DNA of 64,000 nucleotides, taken from Candidatus Poribacteria bacterium (GTDB taxonomy: Bacteria > Poribacteria > WGA-4E > WGA-3G). Below the pieces are notes generated by a model. That model had not been told where the DNA came from and searched no databases. It worked only from the letters and a program-made list of their open reading frames with translations. The stretch is taken from NCBI GenBank assembly GCA_009841255.1, contig VXMD01000033.1:25095-89094 (forward strand), given 5' to 3'. A program made the position numbers and the translations under genes. Shown here piece by piece: positions 1 through 8,976 of this stretch. Numbering within the stretch: the first letter of the stretch is position 1; every line of letters starts with the position of its first letter.

Positions 1-528
1 AAGTGGATAATTAATATACCTATTAGGAATAGCATGTCCGCGCTCAGCCGAGGGTAACCAACCGTTTCCAATTAACCATTGGTTCCAAATCTGCCATAAG
101 TTTTCCTCAATTCCAGTTTGTTGCAAGCCATCAGGACGTCCACCCTCTTCGGGTGGTAAACCAAGAACCTGCCGCAAACGCGTGAAATAATTAATCTGCG
201 AAATAATTACATCTTCGGTTTCCTCTCCAATCATATAATGAGCGGCAAGGACCATTGCTGCTAAAAAAGCAACACAACCTGGAATCTGATCGGATTGATA
301 ATCAGAGTCCCGAGGAAGATAGACTATGTTGTTAGTTACACACTTAGACCGAACTGCCTTAGTAAAATCCCCAACCCAATTTACATAATCAGTACCTGAT
401 TGTTCAAATTGAACACCAATCTCCATTAAGGCTTCTTCATCCACACTCAAATAGACGGTTGAACCACTTGGAAGTCCACTAACAAAGTATTCAGCAATTG
501 CCTTATTCCATTCGTCATAAGTAGCCAT
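1..528 (-). CDS. partial unknown gene of the Dpd-like island (runs off left edge)
   Basis: An open frame runs from ATG at 528 to the window edge (about 176 codons visible, C-terminus missing). An in-frame ATG lies at 540, but the GGAG just inside it sits 7 nt before the ATG at 528, so 528 is the likelier start. It begins 46 bp after the stop of the 1229-aa ATPase on the same strand, so it is probably in the same operon. The visible protein is soluble, acidic at the N-terminus, and has a Trp-rich stretch near the cut end (NLWQIWNQWLIGNGWLP, then RYINYPL). I do not recognise a catalytic motif. Its position suggests another subunit or effector of the same island, but the family cannot be named from this fragment. 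Confidence 0.7.
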   Translation of the reverse strand, partial: MATYDEWNKAIAEYFVSGLPSGSTVYLSVDEEALMEIGVQFEQSGTDYVNWVGDFTKAVRSKCVTNNIVYLPRDSDYQSDQIPGCVAFLAAMVLAAHYMIGEETEDVIISQINYFTRLRQVLGLPPEEGGRPDGLQQTGIEENLWQIWNQWLIGNGWLPSAERGHAIPNRYINYPL

Positions 529-574
529 ACTAATCTCCATATAGGTCAGAACATAGGAAACTCGCTACCGTCAC

Positions 575-3500
575 TTAGGTTTTTCGAGAAACCTGGATAT
601 GGATTTTTCCTTCCTTAAACAGTCGTTTTAATTTCTCAAAATCAGGAGGCTTGTCAGAATTATCGAATAAACCGAAGGTCGCTTCAGTGAGGCCACGTTG
701 CATCAACAAAACTTTCGATCCTATACGCTGAACTACTTCAAAACTGAGTGTATCTCGGCTTTTCCGAAGGGCTGTTTCAACTTCCCTTTTCAACTCCTTC
801 CAACTTCGGCGTTTATTATCTGGATCACGCCATTGAGCACCACTTCTTTTTAATTCTTGGCACTCAGCCACAGCAGTACGAAAACCTTCAAATGCCCACT
901 GATACAATTTCTGGAAGGATTCATGAATTGAATCAATCTGCTGACTTTTTTCCTTTGATACGTCAAACACCGGAGGTGCCGTTGACGGTAATAGGAAATT
1001 GAATTGGTCCCTGATTTCTGCTAATTCCTTATTGAAAGTTTGGACATGACTATAAAGGTGACCTTGAACATCGGATTGTACCTTCCGTATTTTTTTTGAG
1101 AACTTGCTTGCCGCTAACAAAGGATCCCATAAATCAGTAGCAAACCACTCTTTGAATTCGGTAACCAACTGGTTTAAAGTTTGTTTCAGTGCTGGTTCTG
1201 TTTTGGATACTTTAGCACACAACATATCAGTCGAGCGAAGTTGACTATTCAACGCTTTCCATGATATAAGTGCTTTTACCCTTTCTTCAAATTCCTTCAC
1301 ACGCTTTTGTAGTTTCTGCAAGGAATTGGAAAACGTCTCCTTCTTATCCTTTTGGGCAATAGCCCACTTTACATCCGCAGAATCTGACGAAAAATCAAGT
1401 TCTTTAGTCAACTTTTTAGATTCCTTGCGTAATGCTTCCAGCAGATTTTCTCGGGAGTCCTTAAGTTTAGCTGCTATACCCGTGAGGTGTGTGCTTAAAT
1501 TTGAGTCTAGCCACTCCATAGGAATAGCGGCGGCATCTACAGTTCCTATCAAGACTTGAAGAGAATTGATACTATTCTCCAATTCCTTAATCTGTTTATC
1601 AATAAGGGTTTGCAAACGGACTTGCTGCTGGTTGAGATGCTTTTGCAAATCAGTTATGGCCGTGCTTTGGCTGATTGAAGCAGCAGCATCAGTTACTTCA
1701 AGGAAGCAGAGTTCACGGTTCGCTTCATTAATTCTCTCCAACAAGCGGTCGCGCTCAATATCTGCGTTTAGAATGAATCGAATATTCCCGCTAGAATCTC
1801 TTGTAAGGCATTCCCTTGCAACAAGGATTTTGACGATTTCCTCGGTTTCTGTCTTTGTATAACCTAGGTGGCGTAAAAATTCTACAGCAGCATCAAAAGG
1901 AAGGAATTGCTGACTGGGAAGTCTTTTTAAATAACTTATAAGAGCATGCTCCGCAGGGTGCATTGCCAGACGAAGCGAAAACGATTTGCTGTTGTTTTTT
2001 GTCTGAACGAATGGGCCCAATTTCTTGATAAAACTGTCACCGGCTGCAGTACTCATTTGACCGAACAGTGTTTCATATATCTCTGCCTTGGGCATAACAA
2101 TTTCTTTTCGACCCTGACATTCTGCGGGACTTAATCCAGACTTCAAACCTTCTCGATAGTCAGACAAAACGTCCTCCCATTTTGCCGTTGTTGCCAACGT
2201 TTGATATTGTGGAAAATGACGACGACATGCTTGGGCAAACAAGGCACGCAATAGTTCTGGACCTCGCAGAGAGATTGGAGGGGTTGTTCCTACATCTACC
2301 GTTCCGTTCATAAGTTCTCTTAGAACAAAATCTATTACAATCTCGGTAAATGCTTTTCCTTTGTCCATCTCAATCTGCTCCTCTGGGGACAAAAGTTTAT
2401 CGCTATTATCAGAGTTATCAATCAAATTTCCTAAAAATGCCTCAAGGTCGTGAAGAGCGGCTAAAATCATTACTGGACGAAATGGTTCGGGTTGAATGTA
2501 TTTCTCGTAACGCTGTAGATCCGCAGGAATACGATCTACCAAGGGTTTTAATATAGGTAATCGCATCAAAATGCAACTACCTTCATTTTTATCCAGTAAT
2601 TCCGATCTTGGAACAGTATCAGGATCCGTGCTGGTATCGCACACAAGGGCGATGGAGACATCTACATCTCCGGGCCATGATTCTGGTTCTTTGTCTGTTA
2701 CGCATAAGGCAACTTCTCTCTGAGGATAGGCATCATCGAAAGTCCCTCGGAATATATACCAACCTGTCAACATAGCATTTGATTCGTCAGATATCCGCTC
2801 CCAGATCGGTTTGGTAGGAGTTCCTTTCGGAAAAAGTTTTGGAATCAGAACGCGGAGAATCATATTTGGAGTTTGTGCAGCTAAGGCATCAAAGGATGGT
2901 AACCTTTCCCAACAACGAGATAGGATTTGCTCCCAATTGGTGTGAGTTCGACGAACCTGTTGTAGTAGTTCTAAGGCCAGTCCGTCAGAAAGTTCAACAA
3001 GTAACGGAGCAAATAACTCGGACCTCGCCTTCTTAATTTGCTCTTTGTCTGAGATTTGGTCATGCAGTATTTCTTTAGGACATCCCTGTGGAAAAGCCAC
3101 CAGGGTTGTTACCAGTTTCTTACGTCCTTCGTCCTCAAGAATCCATTCGTCTGAGAGGATTTGGGTTAGGATACTTTGTACCGTCGCCCCTTCTCCGAAG
3201 TAACGAAACCTTCCTTGGTGAATATCATCAACGAGATCAGGTATATCGTAACTTGATCTTGTGTCTTGGTAATGAATTGCTGCTCGGGCAAAAATATCAA
3301 CAACAGTTCTCGGGCCGTTGGCAAGATCTGGTCTCTCAACAAACTGACCTAAAGATGTAAGAACATTCTCTGACAACGCAACTGATGGAAGGGTTGAAGT
3401 CCGTTTCCTATTGTCACTGCTGAATTTATCCCAAAGCCATTCAGGAAACTCTTTGGTGTAAATATCGGTCAATTGAAGTGCGGGGCCGTTTTCGCGGATC

Positions 3501-4264
3501 CTGTGAAGGATATCAGATGCCCAACGTGCCAGCCTCGCTTCAAGTAGCGAGTCTAAGGCTAAAATAATACCGCAAGGTGAACGCTCTGTGCGCAATCCCC
3601 ATACAAATTCTCGAAATTGGATAATGGCGCGGGCATCAAGGGGACCGAGCAACTGCTGGAGTTCGTCAAGGATTATTACTAAACCTTTAGTATTTTCGGT
3701 TGCAAGTTCTCCAAGTTTTGACAAAAACTCAACGGTTCGATGAGGATGGCTGTCTACTGTAAACTGACCAGCAGAGAATTTATCGTTGTAGATTTTTCGG
3801 ACTGTCTGAGGAGGCACAGCGTAACGTTTCGCGTCTGCCTGCACCATAGGTTTTAAACCGTCTGTGAAGACATCTTGAAATAGTTTGTCAACCTGTTTTT
3901 TAATTTGGGGATTCTGAGCACCAGCGAGCGAGGCAATTCCAGCAGCCAGTTCATTAAAATTGGTACATGATAAAGGAGGGATCGCTAAAAACTCGGAATT
4001 TCTCGCGTGTGCCCATAGAGCAATTGCAGATGCAGTTTTACCAAATCCATACGGACCACTTAGGCTACCCCACGTAGTATAACCGCGTTGAACACCTGAA
4101 AATACATTATCGGCAACATCACTAACTTTTGACGATAACCAAAACTGGTTGGCAAGACTGTTGTAGTGTTCAAGCGTCTGTTTAGGATTTTCCCGTGCTG
4201 CGGAGCCACTAATGGTATCCGCTATAGGTAAAATTTGCAAATAATCTTCGTGTTTCTCTTCCAT
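575..4264 (-). CDS. large P-loop ATPase with coiled-coil C-terminus, DpdH-like
   Basis: 1229 aa. Walker A is at residues 70-77 (GPYGFGKT) and Walker B at 195-201 (LVIILDE), so this is an ATPase of the AAA/STAND kind. The last third (about 860-1130) is rich in Lys/Glu heptads and should form long coiled coils. BrxC/PglY-type defence ATPases have a similar plan. It starts 8 bp after the stop of the 288-aa gene, so the two are co-transcribed and possibly coupled. In Dpd clusters (dpdA-K, 7-deazaguanine DNA modification) a protein of about 290 aa (DpdG) is followed by a large ATPase (DpdH). Size, order and the nearby DpdA-like gene support that reading, but I have not aligned it. It could instead be a BREX-like BrxC relative. 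Confidence 0.6.
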   Translation of the reverse strand: MEEKHEDYLQILPIADTISGSAARENPKQTLEHYNSLANQFWLSSKVSDVADNVFSGVQRGYTTWGSLSGPYGFGKTASAIALWAHARNSEFLAIPPLSCTNFNELAAGIASLAGAQNPQIKKQVDKLFQDVFTDGLKPMVQADAKRYAVPPQTVRKIYNDKFSAGQFTVDSHPHRTVEFLSKLGELATENTKGLVIILDELQQLLGPLDARAIIQFREFVWGLRTERSPCGIILALDSLLEARLARWASDILHRIRENGPALQLTDIYTKEFPEWLWDKFSSDNRKRTSTLPSVALSENVLTSLGQFVERPDLANGPRTVVDIFARAAIHYQDTRSSYDIPDLVDDIHQGRFRYFGEGATVQSILTQILSDEWILEDEGRKKLVTTLVAFPQGCPKEILHDQISDKEQIKKARSELFAPLLVELSDGLALELLQQVRRTHTNWEQILSRCWERLPSFDALAAQTPNMILRVLIPKLFPKGTPTKPIWERISDESNAMLTGWYIFRGTFDDAYPQREVALCVTDKEPESWPGDVDVSIALVCDTSTDPDTVPRSELLDKNEGSCILMRLPILKPLVDRIPADLQRYEKYIQPEPFRPVMILAALHDLEAFLGNLIDNSDNSDKLLSPEEQIEMDKGKAFTEIVIDFVLRELMNGTVDVGTTPPISLRGPELLRALFAQACRRHFPQYQTLATTAKWEDVLSDYREGLKSGLSPAECQGRKEIVMPKAEIYETLFGQMSTAAGDSFIKKLGPFVQTKNNSKSFSLRLAMHPAEHALISYLKRLPSQQFLPFDAAVEFLRHLGYTKTETEEIVKILVARECLTRDSSGNIRFILNADIERDRLLERINEANRELCFLEVTDAAASISQSTAITDLQKHLNQQQVRLQTLIDKQIKELENSINSLQVLIGTVDAAAIPMEWLDSNLSTHLTGIAAKLKDSRENLLEALRKESKKLTKELDFSSDSADVKWAIAQKDKKETFSNSLQKLQKRVKEFEERVKALISWKALNSQLRSTDMLCAKVSKTEPALKQTLNQLVTEFKEWFATDLWDPLLAASKFSKKIRKVQSDVQGHLYSHVQTFNKELAEIRDQFNFLLPSTAPPVFDVSKEKSQQIDSIHESFQKLYQWAFEGFRTAVAECQELKRSGAQWRDPDNKRRSWKELKREVETALRKSRDTLSFEVVQRIGSKVLLMQRGLTEATFGLFDNSDKPPDFEKLKRLFKEGKIHIQVSRKT

Positions 4265-4272
4265 AAATTCTT

Positions 4273-5139
4273 CTACTCACTAACTTCCGAGTTCAGCCCA
4301 GATGCTTCCTTGACTATCCATTCAATAAATGGATCTTCTGAACCATTGAAAACGACACGATTGGGTACCGATGATATGAACAGAAATTCATCGGTATCGC
4401 GTGCAAAATCCTCCAACAAACCAATTAGTCTGTCCCTTTGTATCAGAAAGGACTCTGCAAGTAATTGTATCTTCTCGTCATCAAGAACGATCTCACCTTT
4501 TTCAAGAGAACAGAGCGCAGCTAAATGAAGGCGTATAGCATCTGCCATAGGAATTGACGAATTCTGGCAGAGAATACGTTTTCCTTCTTTTTTGACGAGG
4601 GGTAATGCTTGACTCTCAAGCCACACTGTCACACCACTCACACTGGCCCTGCTGAAAGAAACTTTTACTTTGCCAAAGTCCGCCTCAGCAACGGAGACTA
4701 ACCTCAACACAATTTCATCCGAATCAACTCCAACAGATCCAGAATACAATATTTGCCGTAATACCTCACGATAACTCCATGAAGGAGAAGCAGTCTTCTT
4801 ATCTCCATCCCAAATCCATTTCCAAGCATAAAGACAGTGGACAGCCGCGCGAAAACCTATTTCATAGCAGCCGAGACCTTTTGCGAGGGCTTTACCAGCT
4901 TTGGAAAGTCCAACTCCCGCTCGCGTTTTCTCAACGATTCCAACTTCCTGCATAGAAGCAAGAAGTTTGGTTAAACTATTACGCTGGGCCAAGGGCGAAC
5001 CAATCACCTTTGAAATAGCATGTAAACCGGAAGGTGAAATTCCATCCGTGGGAACTTCAGATAAAAGTTGAAATGCTGCCCAGCCTAACTCGGGTTTAAA
5101 ATCATGCTTCGTATGAAAAACATGAGCAGGTCTTTTCAT
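4273..5139 (-). CDS. 288-aa protein with winged-helix-like N-terminus, DpdG-like
   Basis: 288 aa, ATG at 5139 preceded by AGAGGATC. The first ~90 residues (ISPSGLHAISKVIG, then LLASMQEVGIVEKTRAGVGLSKAG) read like a winged helix-turn-helix: short helices followed by a Gly-rich wing. The remainder is alpha-helical with no catalytic motif I recognise. It lies 8 bp upstream of the 1229-aa ATPase and 241 bp downstream of the GNAT-TGT gene, all on the minus strand. The pairing of a ~290-aa protein with a large ATPase next to a DpdA homologue matches the dpdG-dpdH pair of 7-deazapurine DNA modification islands. The role is inferred from context: partner or DNA-binding adaptor of the ATPase. Confidence 0.55.
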   Translation of the reverse strand: MKRPAHVFHTKHDFKPELGWAAFQLLSEVPTDGISPSGLHAISKVIGSPLAQRNSLTKLLASMQEVGIVEKTRAGVGLSKAGKALAKGLGCYEIGFRAAVHCLYAWKWIWDGDKKTASPSWSYREVLRQILYSGSVGVDSDEIVLRLVSVAEADFGKVKVSFSRASVSGVTVWLESQALPLVKKEGKRILCQNSSIPMADAIRLHLAALCSLEKGEIVLDDEKIQLLAESFLIQRDRLIGLLEDFARDTDEFLFISSVPNRVVFNGSEDPFIEWIVKEASGLNSEVSE

Positions 5140-5380
5140 TTTGATCCTCTATAAACAAAACTCACACAAAGGCTATCGGAACATTGCCTTCACCAGTCGG
5201 ATCAAGATTTGTTTAACGTGAGTTTGATAAAAGCGTCAAGTTGGGTTTCGCTACCGTTATTGACGCAGAAGGGGTCTTGAAAAACGTCAGATCTCTCCAC
5301 ATTCTGCGATTTTTTCGGTGTATTTACCGCTCTACCCAACCTACAGATTTATTTTCAAACTGGCATTTGTTTAACACAAT

Positions 5381-6793
5381 CTAATTGATTTCTTCCATCA
5401 TGTCACAAAAAACGATCGCATTATGCCACATTCGTACGAGACGATTTTCTTGAAGACGTGGAAAATCCATACAAAAAGGACAGGAATGTCCTGTACGTTC
5501 GCACTCCGCGTAAAATTCTTTCGCAGACATGCCTTTGTTAATTGTCAAAGCAGTTGATTTATGACTGACATTCCGCCGCCCAATAAACGGTAGATAAACG
5601 TTTCCGAACCCCGCGGTACGTTGCCAACCAGAACTATCGAAACTGGTTGCTAAATAACCTTTGAACTGATTAATTATATTGGGTGAACTAACACCGAACA
5701 GATGAAGATTTGGTGGAGACACTATTTTTCTATCAAGAAAATCACGAAGCATTAAATCTTTTACAAAAACGAGGCGGCTTTCGGTTTGAGTGGTTAGAAG
5801 ATTAATCTCTGCATTCACACCGGTGGTATCAAAACTACCAAAGCCAATATTTTTCAAACCACTGTTCATATATACGTCAAAACAGTATTTGAGGTGTTCC
5901 GGCGTATGCCCTTGTAGAACTCCAAGAGCTTTACTTTGCAAGTCGGTGGGAAGTCTTTTCAGAAATCTGACACTTTCAGCAGCGGTTACATGTACCCTTT
6001 CTTCTACTTCCTCCGATGTCTGCCTTGATGTTGGCACAAAGTCAGGGAGTACATACGTTTGAGCCCATTTGTGTTTAAGATAAAAATTAAGAAGTCGAGA
6101 AAACAACTCGTCGTATGAAATCTTGCCTTGCTGGACGAAGAATCCGCCGGAATCAAAGACTACTTCAATACCCCAATTCTCATGCATATATCGGACATAA
6201 TCAAAAGATCTACGTCCAATAAAAAGCGGTGTAATGATACACTTGTCAAAAGGTTTTCGATCCGGTCCCTCATTTTCCCAAAGCTGAATTAATTGTTTGA
6301 GATCAGCAGAGACCGATGTTAATGATGCCACAAATGTGAGCTTTCGATTCGGTAAAATCGGAAGTTCCCACTCATATAGCGGGCGACTTCTACCACGACG
6401 ACTGCGACGCGTTGACCGAATAAAACCGACTGCTTCATAAAAATGGTTTGCTGGTAATTCCACGGGACATGATAACCGAAGGCATCGTGAAGACACACGT
6501 TGACAATCGGCAATCAATGCTTTGATTAGTTGATGGCCGATTCCCTTGCTGCGGACATCAGGAATTATTGCGATCTCGTAAAGCGTTGTCCGATTGTCTC
6601 GCCTATGATGATAACGCACGAAGCCCACAACCTGATCTTCTTTTTTTGCGATCAGGAGTTCACCTTTGTCAAGACTATCTACATAAGCCTGACGAGCGTG
6701 AAAGCCGAGTTCAGCACGATGTTCATCGGCAATATGTTTAACAATATCAACATCGGATAGGTCTTTAGCTTTGGAAATAGCGATTGAAGACAT
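5381..6793 (-). CDS. dpdA: GNAT acetyltransferase fused to DpdA-like TGT (DNA 7-deazaguanine transglycosylase)
   Basis: 470 aa from ATG 6793. Residues 1-145 form a GNAT domain, with the acetyl-CoA loop RSKGIG at 81-86 and the FYEAVGF end typical of the fold. Residues ~150-470 resemble tRNA-guanine transglycosylase. FDSGGF at 213-218 carries the general acid Asp214. VLQG at 292-295 matches the base-pocket strand. SFDSS at 384-388 offers Asp386 as nucleophile. C431, C438, C441 and H457 fit the TGT zinc site. DpdA enzymes exchange guanine for preQ0 in DNA. The neighbours make DNA rather than tRNA the likely substrate. The GNAT fusion is unusual: it may tailor the inserted base (Mom of phage Mu is a GNAT-fold DNA modifier) or have a separate role. 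An upstream ATG at 6823 lies inside a promoter and is rejected as start. Confidence 0.75.
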   Translation of the reverse strand: MSSIAISKAKDLSDVDIVKHIADEHRAELGFHARQAYVDSLDKGELLIAKKEDQVVGFVRYHHRRDNRTTLYEIAIIPDVRSKGIGHQLIKALIADCQRVSSRCLRLSCPVELPANHFYEAVGFIRSTRRSRRGRSRPLYEWELPILPNRKLTFVASLTSVSADLKQLIQLWENEGPDRKPFDKCIITPLFIGRRSFDYVRYMHENWGIEVVFDSGGFFVQQGKISYDELFSRLLNFYLKHKWAQTYVLPDFVPTSRQTSEEVEERVHVTAAESVRFLKRLPTDLQSKALGVLQGHTPEHLKYCFDVYMNSGLKNIGFGSFDTTGVNAEINLLTTQTESRLVFVKDLMLRDFLDRKIVSPPNLHLFGVSSPNIINQFKGYLATSFDSSGWQRTAGFGNVYLPFIGRRNVSHKSTALTINKGMSAKEFYAECERTGHSCPFCMDFPRLQENRLVRMWHNAIVFCDMMEEIN

Positions 6794-6805
6794 AACGTGT
6801 ATTTT

Positions 6806-6834
6806 ATTATACAAAGCAGACATTAATTAGTCAA
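6806..6834 (-). promoter_or_regulatory. sigma-70-type promoter of the GNAT-DpdA gene
   Basis: On the minus strand: -35 TTGACT (6834-6829), 17-bp spacer, perfect -10 TATAAT (6811-6806). The expected transcription start is only about 5-7 nt before the ATG at 6793, so the message would be almost leaderless and has no Shine-Dalgarno sequence. Confidence 0.7.
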
Positions 6835-6906
6835 GGGCTTCAAAATTTGCACAGAGGCATTCAGTTTCAAGAAATTATCGGGTTTTGCACCTTATTTTAA
6901 CGATCC

Positions 6907-6928
6907 GGTGCGATTAGGAAATCGCACC
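6907..6928. repeat. short palindromic repeat, GGTGCG family, copy 1
   Basis: A 9-bp inverted repeat GGTGCGATT / AATCGCACC with a 4-nt loop, followed by TACCA. A second copy with other stem bases lies at 62861-62884 (AGGTGCGGTT / AACCGCACCT, also followed by ACCATG-like sequence). The shared frame and intergenic location suggest a REP-like dispersed element. The rest of 6835-7058 shows no gene. Confidence 0.6.
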
Positions 6929-7058
6929 TACCAGCCCAAGGGCAAAGTCATTCTATAAACATGCCGTCCCTACGGGCCTAAAGACCGGAGATTCTCCTTA
7001 CATTTCTTATTCTATACTACTTAGAGTAGAGGAACTGACGATTAAGATGGTATATCAG

Positions 7059-7343
7059 TCACTTTACCCAATAGAAATTACCATTAGAAGCCGGCCAGTC
7101 AAGCACATATAAAATTTGGGATTTAGTTTCATATTTCTTGACTTCATCATGGACTCTTGCCCAACGCTTTTGTATTTCAACAGATTCAAGATTCTGAGAG
7201 GTTTCTGGGTTTTCATATTCTGGGACAACTTCCTGCCAGCATGTCATTGCAAGGTTTTGCAGATTTTTGATCTTTTTTGGTCGAGACAAGTGCGTATCTC
7301 TAATAACTTCGTCTATTTGGTGAATGATTTGTGACACTGACAT
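7059..7343 (-). CDS. hypothetical 94-aa protein
   Basis: ATG at 7343 has a strong GGAGG 8 nt upstream, which is why the longer frame (from 7367) is rejected. 94 aa, helical, charged, no signal peptide and no motif I recognise; the C-terminus is aromatic (NGNFYWVK). It starts 17 bp after the stop of the 140-aa gene, on the same strand, so the two form a pair. A toxin-immunity or two-subunit pair is possible, but nothing in the sequence proves it. Confidence 0.6.
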   Translation of the reverse strand: MSVSQIIHQIDEVIRDTHLSRPKKIKNLQNLAMTCWQEVVPEYENPETSQNLESVEIQKRWARVHDEVKKYETKSQILYVLDWPASNGNFYWVK

Positions 7344-7360
7344 TTTAGTCCTCCGTAGTG

Positions 7361-7783
7361 TTAACATCTTGCTGTAATGAACGTTCGTTGGTGAATGACC
7401 CTCCGCTGAACTGAGAACCCCGCTCTACTTAGAGCATCAATTATCGGAAACTCGCTGAAGCGTCCCGTTGTAATAACAATTCGTTTCACCTGAAGACTTT
7501 GTGCCTGCCTAACAAAAGCACTTGGTTCAACAAACGCTCCTGTCGGCACTTCGATGAAAGGAACATTCGATGCTCGTAGAAACCGAATATGCCCCTGGAA
7601 AATAGTTTCTAATCCTACCTGATTGACGTTGGCAACAATTGTATTCGGACCGGGATTCAAATCAACGTGCCTAAAATCTGGGCGTTGGCTGCGAGATGTA
7701 ATAAAATTGTCAAGAGATCCACCGATATTAACGACTTTTACTTGCCCTTGTTGGGCCCCTGCATCCGTCTCTACGATCATCAC
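7361..7783 (-). CDS. hypothetical 140-aa protein, Rossmann-like
   Basis: The frame begins with GTG at 7783 immediately followed by ATG at 7780; a GGAG lies about 8 nt before the GTG. 140 aa, no signal peptide. Alternating hydrophobic strands with a Gly-rich turn (VVNIGGSLDNF), then FRHVDLNPGPNTI and later KRIVITTGRF, suggest a small Rossmann-type alpha/beta fold, possibly a degenerate SAM-binding domain. The start lies a few bases after the stop of the upstream permease gene and the stop is 17 bp before the 94-aa gene, so all three appear to be one transcript. Function unknown. Confidence 0.6.
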   Translation of the reverse strand: MMIVETDAGAQQGQVKVVNIGGSLDNFITSRSQRPDFRHVDLNPGPNTIVANVNQVGLETIFQGHIRFLRASNVPFIEVPTGAFVEPSAFVRQAQSLQVKRIVITTGRFSEFPIIDALSRAGFSVQRRVIHQRTFITARC

Positions 7784-7787
7784 TTAC

Positions 7788-8963
7788 CTACTCCGTCCTC
7801 AGTCTGGGATCCAAGGCATCACGGACGGCATCACCGAAGAGGTTCGCAGGTAGCACCAATCCGAACATAAACGTGAACGCTGCGGTGAGATTCCACCAAA
7901 CAATCGGGTCGCGAGCGAGTTCTAAACGCGCCGTGTTAATCATATTGCCCCAACTCCCCGTCGTCGGTTCAACACCTATTTGGAGGTAACTGAGCAACGC
8001 CTCCGCCAGCACTAACCCACTAAATCGCAAGATTGTAGAGATTAACACGATATGCATGAGATTTGGGACGAGATGCTTCAGAATAATAAGCCCACGATGC
8101 ACGCCAAAGGCTTCCGACGCTTGGATGTATTCCAATTCTCGGAGTTTTAAGGTTTCGCCGCGTAAGATACGACAGAGTCCCGTCCAACTTCTAATGCCCA
8201 TGATGAGACAGAGATTGAATAATCCCTGTCCAAAGAGGAGCATAAAAGCAACAATCAGAAGAATAGACGGAATGGAATCGAGCGTGGCGTAGATGTACTG
8301 AACGACATCGTCTATCCAACCCCCAAAATAACCGGCGATGACACCAAAAAATATAGCGAACGGGACAGCAATCAAGGTGGTAAATCCACCGATAATGAGT
8401 CCAGTGCGGATGCCTTTTAAAGCACGGTAGAGGACATCACTGCCGACTTTGTCGGTACCGAGGAGATGACTCCGAGGATACTGAAGCGGCGGATAGTCGC
8501 GAACTGTTTGTCCGTCAGGTGTTTGGAGGGTGCTTTTCGCATATAGATGCGTCGCTAAGGGAGCGGAATAGGTTTTTTCGGTCCGTTCTCGAAGCGGTGT
8601 GCAAAGCCTATCCAAGAGGCTTAAACCTCTCGGTCTATAGACAATGGCACCGCTCTCATTTCGGGTGAGTGTTTGGTCGGTCTGCCGTATCAGTGGGTCG
8701 CGCCAACCGATGCTATCCAATACACCGACAAGAAGGTACCCCAAGAGAACAAAAAGACAAACAATAGCAAGGCAGTTCCTGCGAATCTGCCGCGCGGCGT
8801 TTCGCCAATACTCTTGCTGCGAGGCGTATCGGAGAAGCCATCCAGCACCGACAAGACATGCAATGACGATGAGATTTTGATAGGCATCGGAACGCCACAC
8901 CCAACTCAGCCGATCATCGATTCCGATGTCTCGAGCATTCGTCCCGATGAGAAAAATAGGCAT
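7788..8963 (-). CDS. ABC transporter permease, OppC/DppC-like
   Basis: 391 aa inner-membrane protein. The C-terminal ~220 residues are a binding-protein-dependent permease domain with the EAA loop (EALLSYLQIGVEPTTGSWG) that docks on the ATPase; this ending is typical of OppC/DppC peptide/nickel permeases. The N-terminal ~150 residues add two membrane segments and a long loop, making it longer than the usual ~300 aa. No OppB, OppD/F or OppA partner lies in the window, so the other subunits must be elsewhere. Start at ATG 8963 has only a weak ribosome site. Substrate unknown; peptide is the default for the family. Confidence 0.8.
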   Translation of the reverse strand: MPIFLIGTNARDIGIDDRLSWVWRSDAYQNLIVIACLVGAGWLLRYASQQEYWRNAARQIRRNCLAIVCLFVLLGYLLVGVLDSIGWRDPLIRQTDQTLTRNESGAIVYRPRGLSLLDRLCTPLRERTEKTYSAPLATHLYAKSTLQTPDGQTVRDYPPLQYPRSHLLGTDKVGSDVLYRALKGIRTGLIIGGFTTLIAVPFAIFFGVIAGYFGGWIDDVVQYIYATLDSIPSILLIVAFMLLFGQGLFNLCLIMGIRSWTGLCRILRGETLKLRELEYIQASEAFGVHRGLIILKHLVPNLMHIVLISTILRFSGLVLAEALLSYLQIGVEPTTGSWGNMINTARLELARDPIVWWNLTAAFTFMFGLVLPANLFGDAVRDALDPRLRTE

Positions 8964-8976
8964 TTTAATAGTTACC

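Noticed and set aside
5381..6793. Annotation as an ordinary queuine tRNA-ribosyltransferase
   Set aside because: The GNAT fusion, the SFDSS nucleophile region and the DpdG/DpdH-like neighbours fit DpdA better, though tRNA is not fully excluded.
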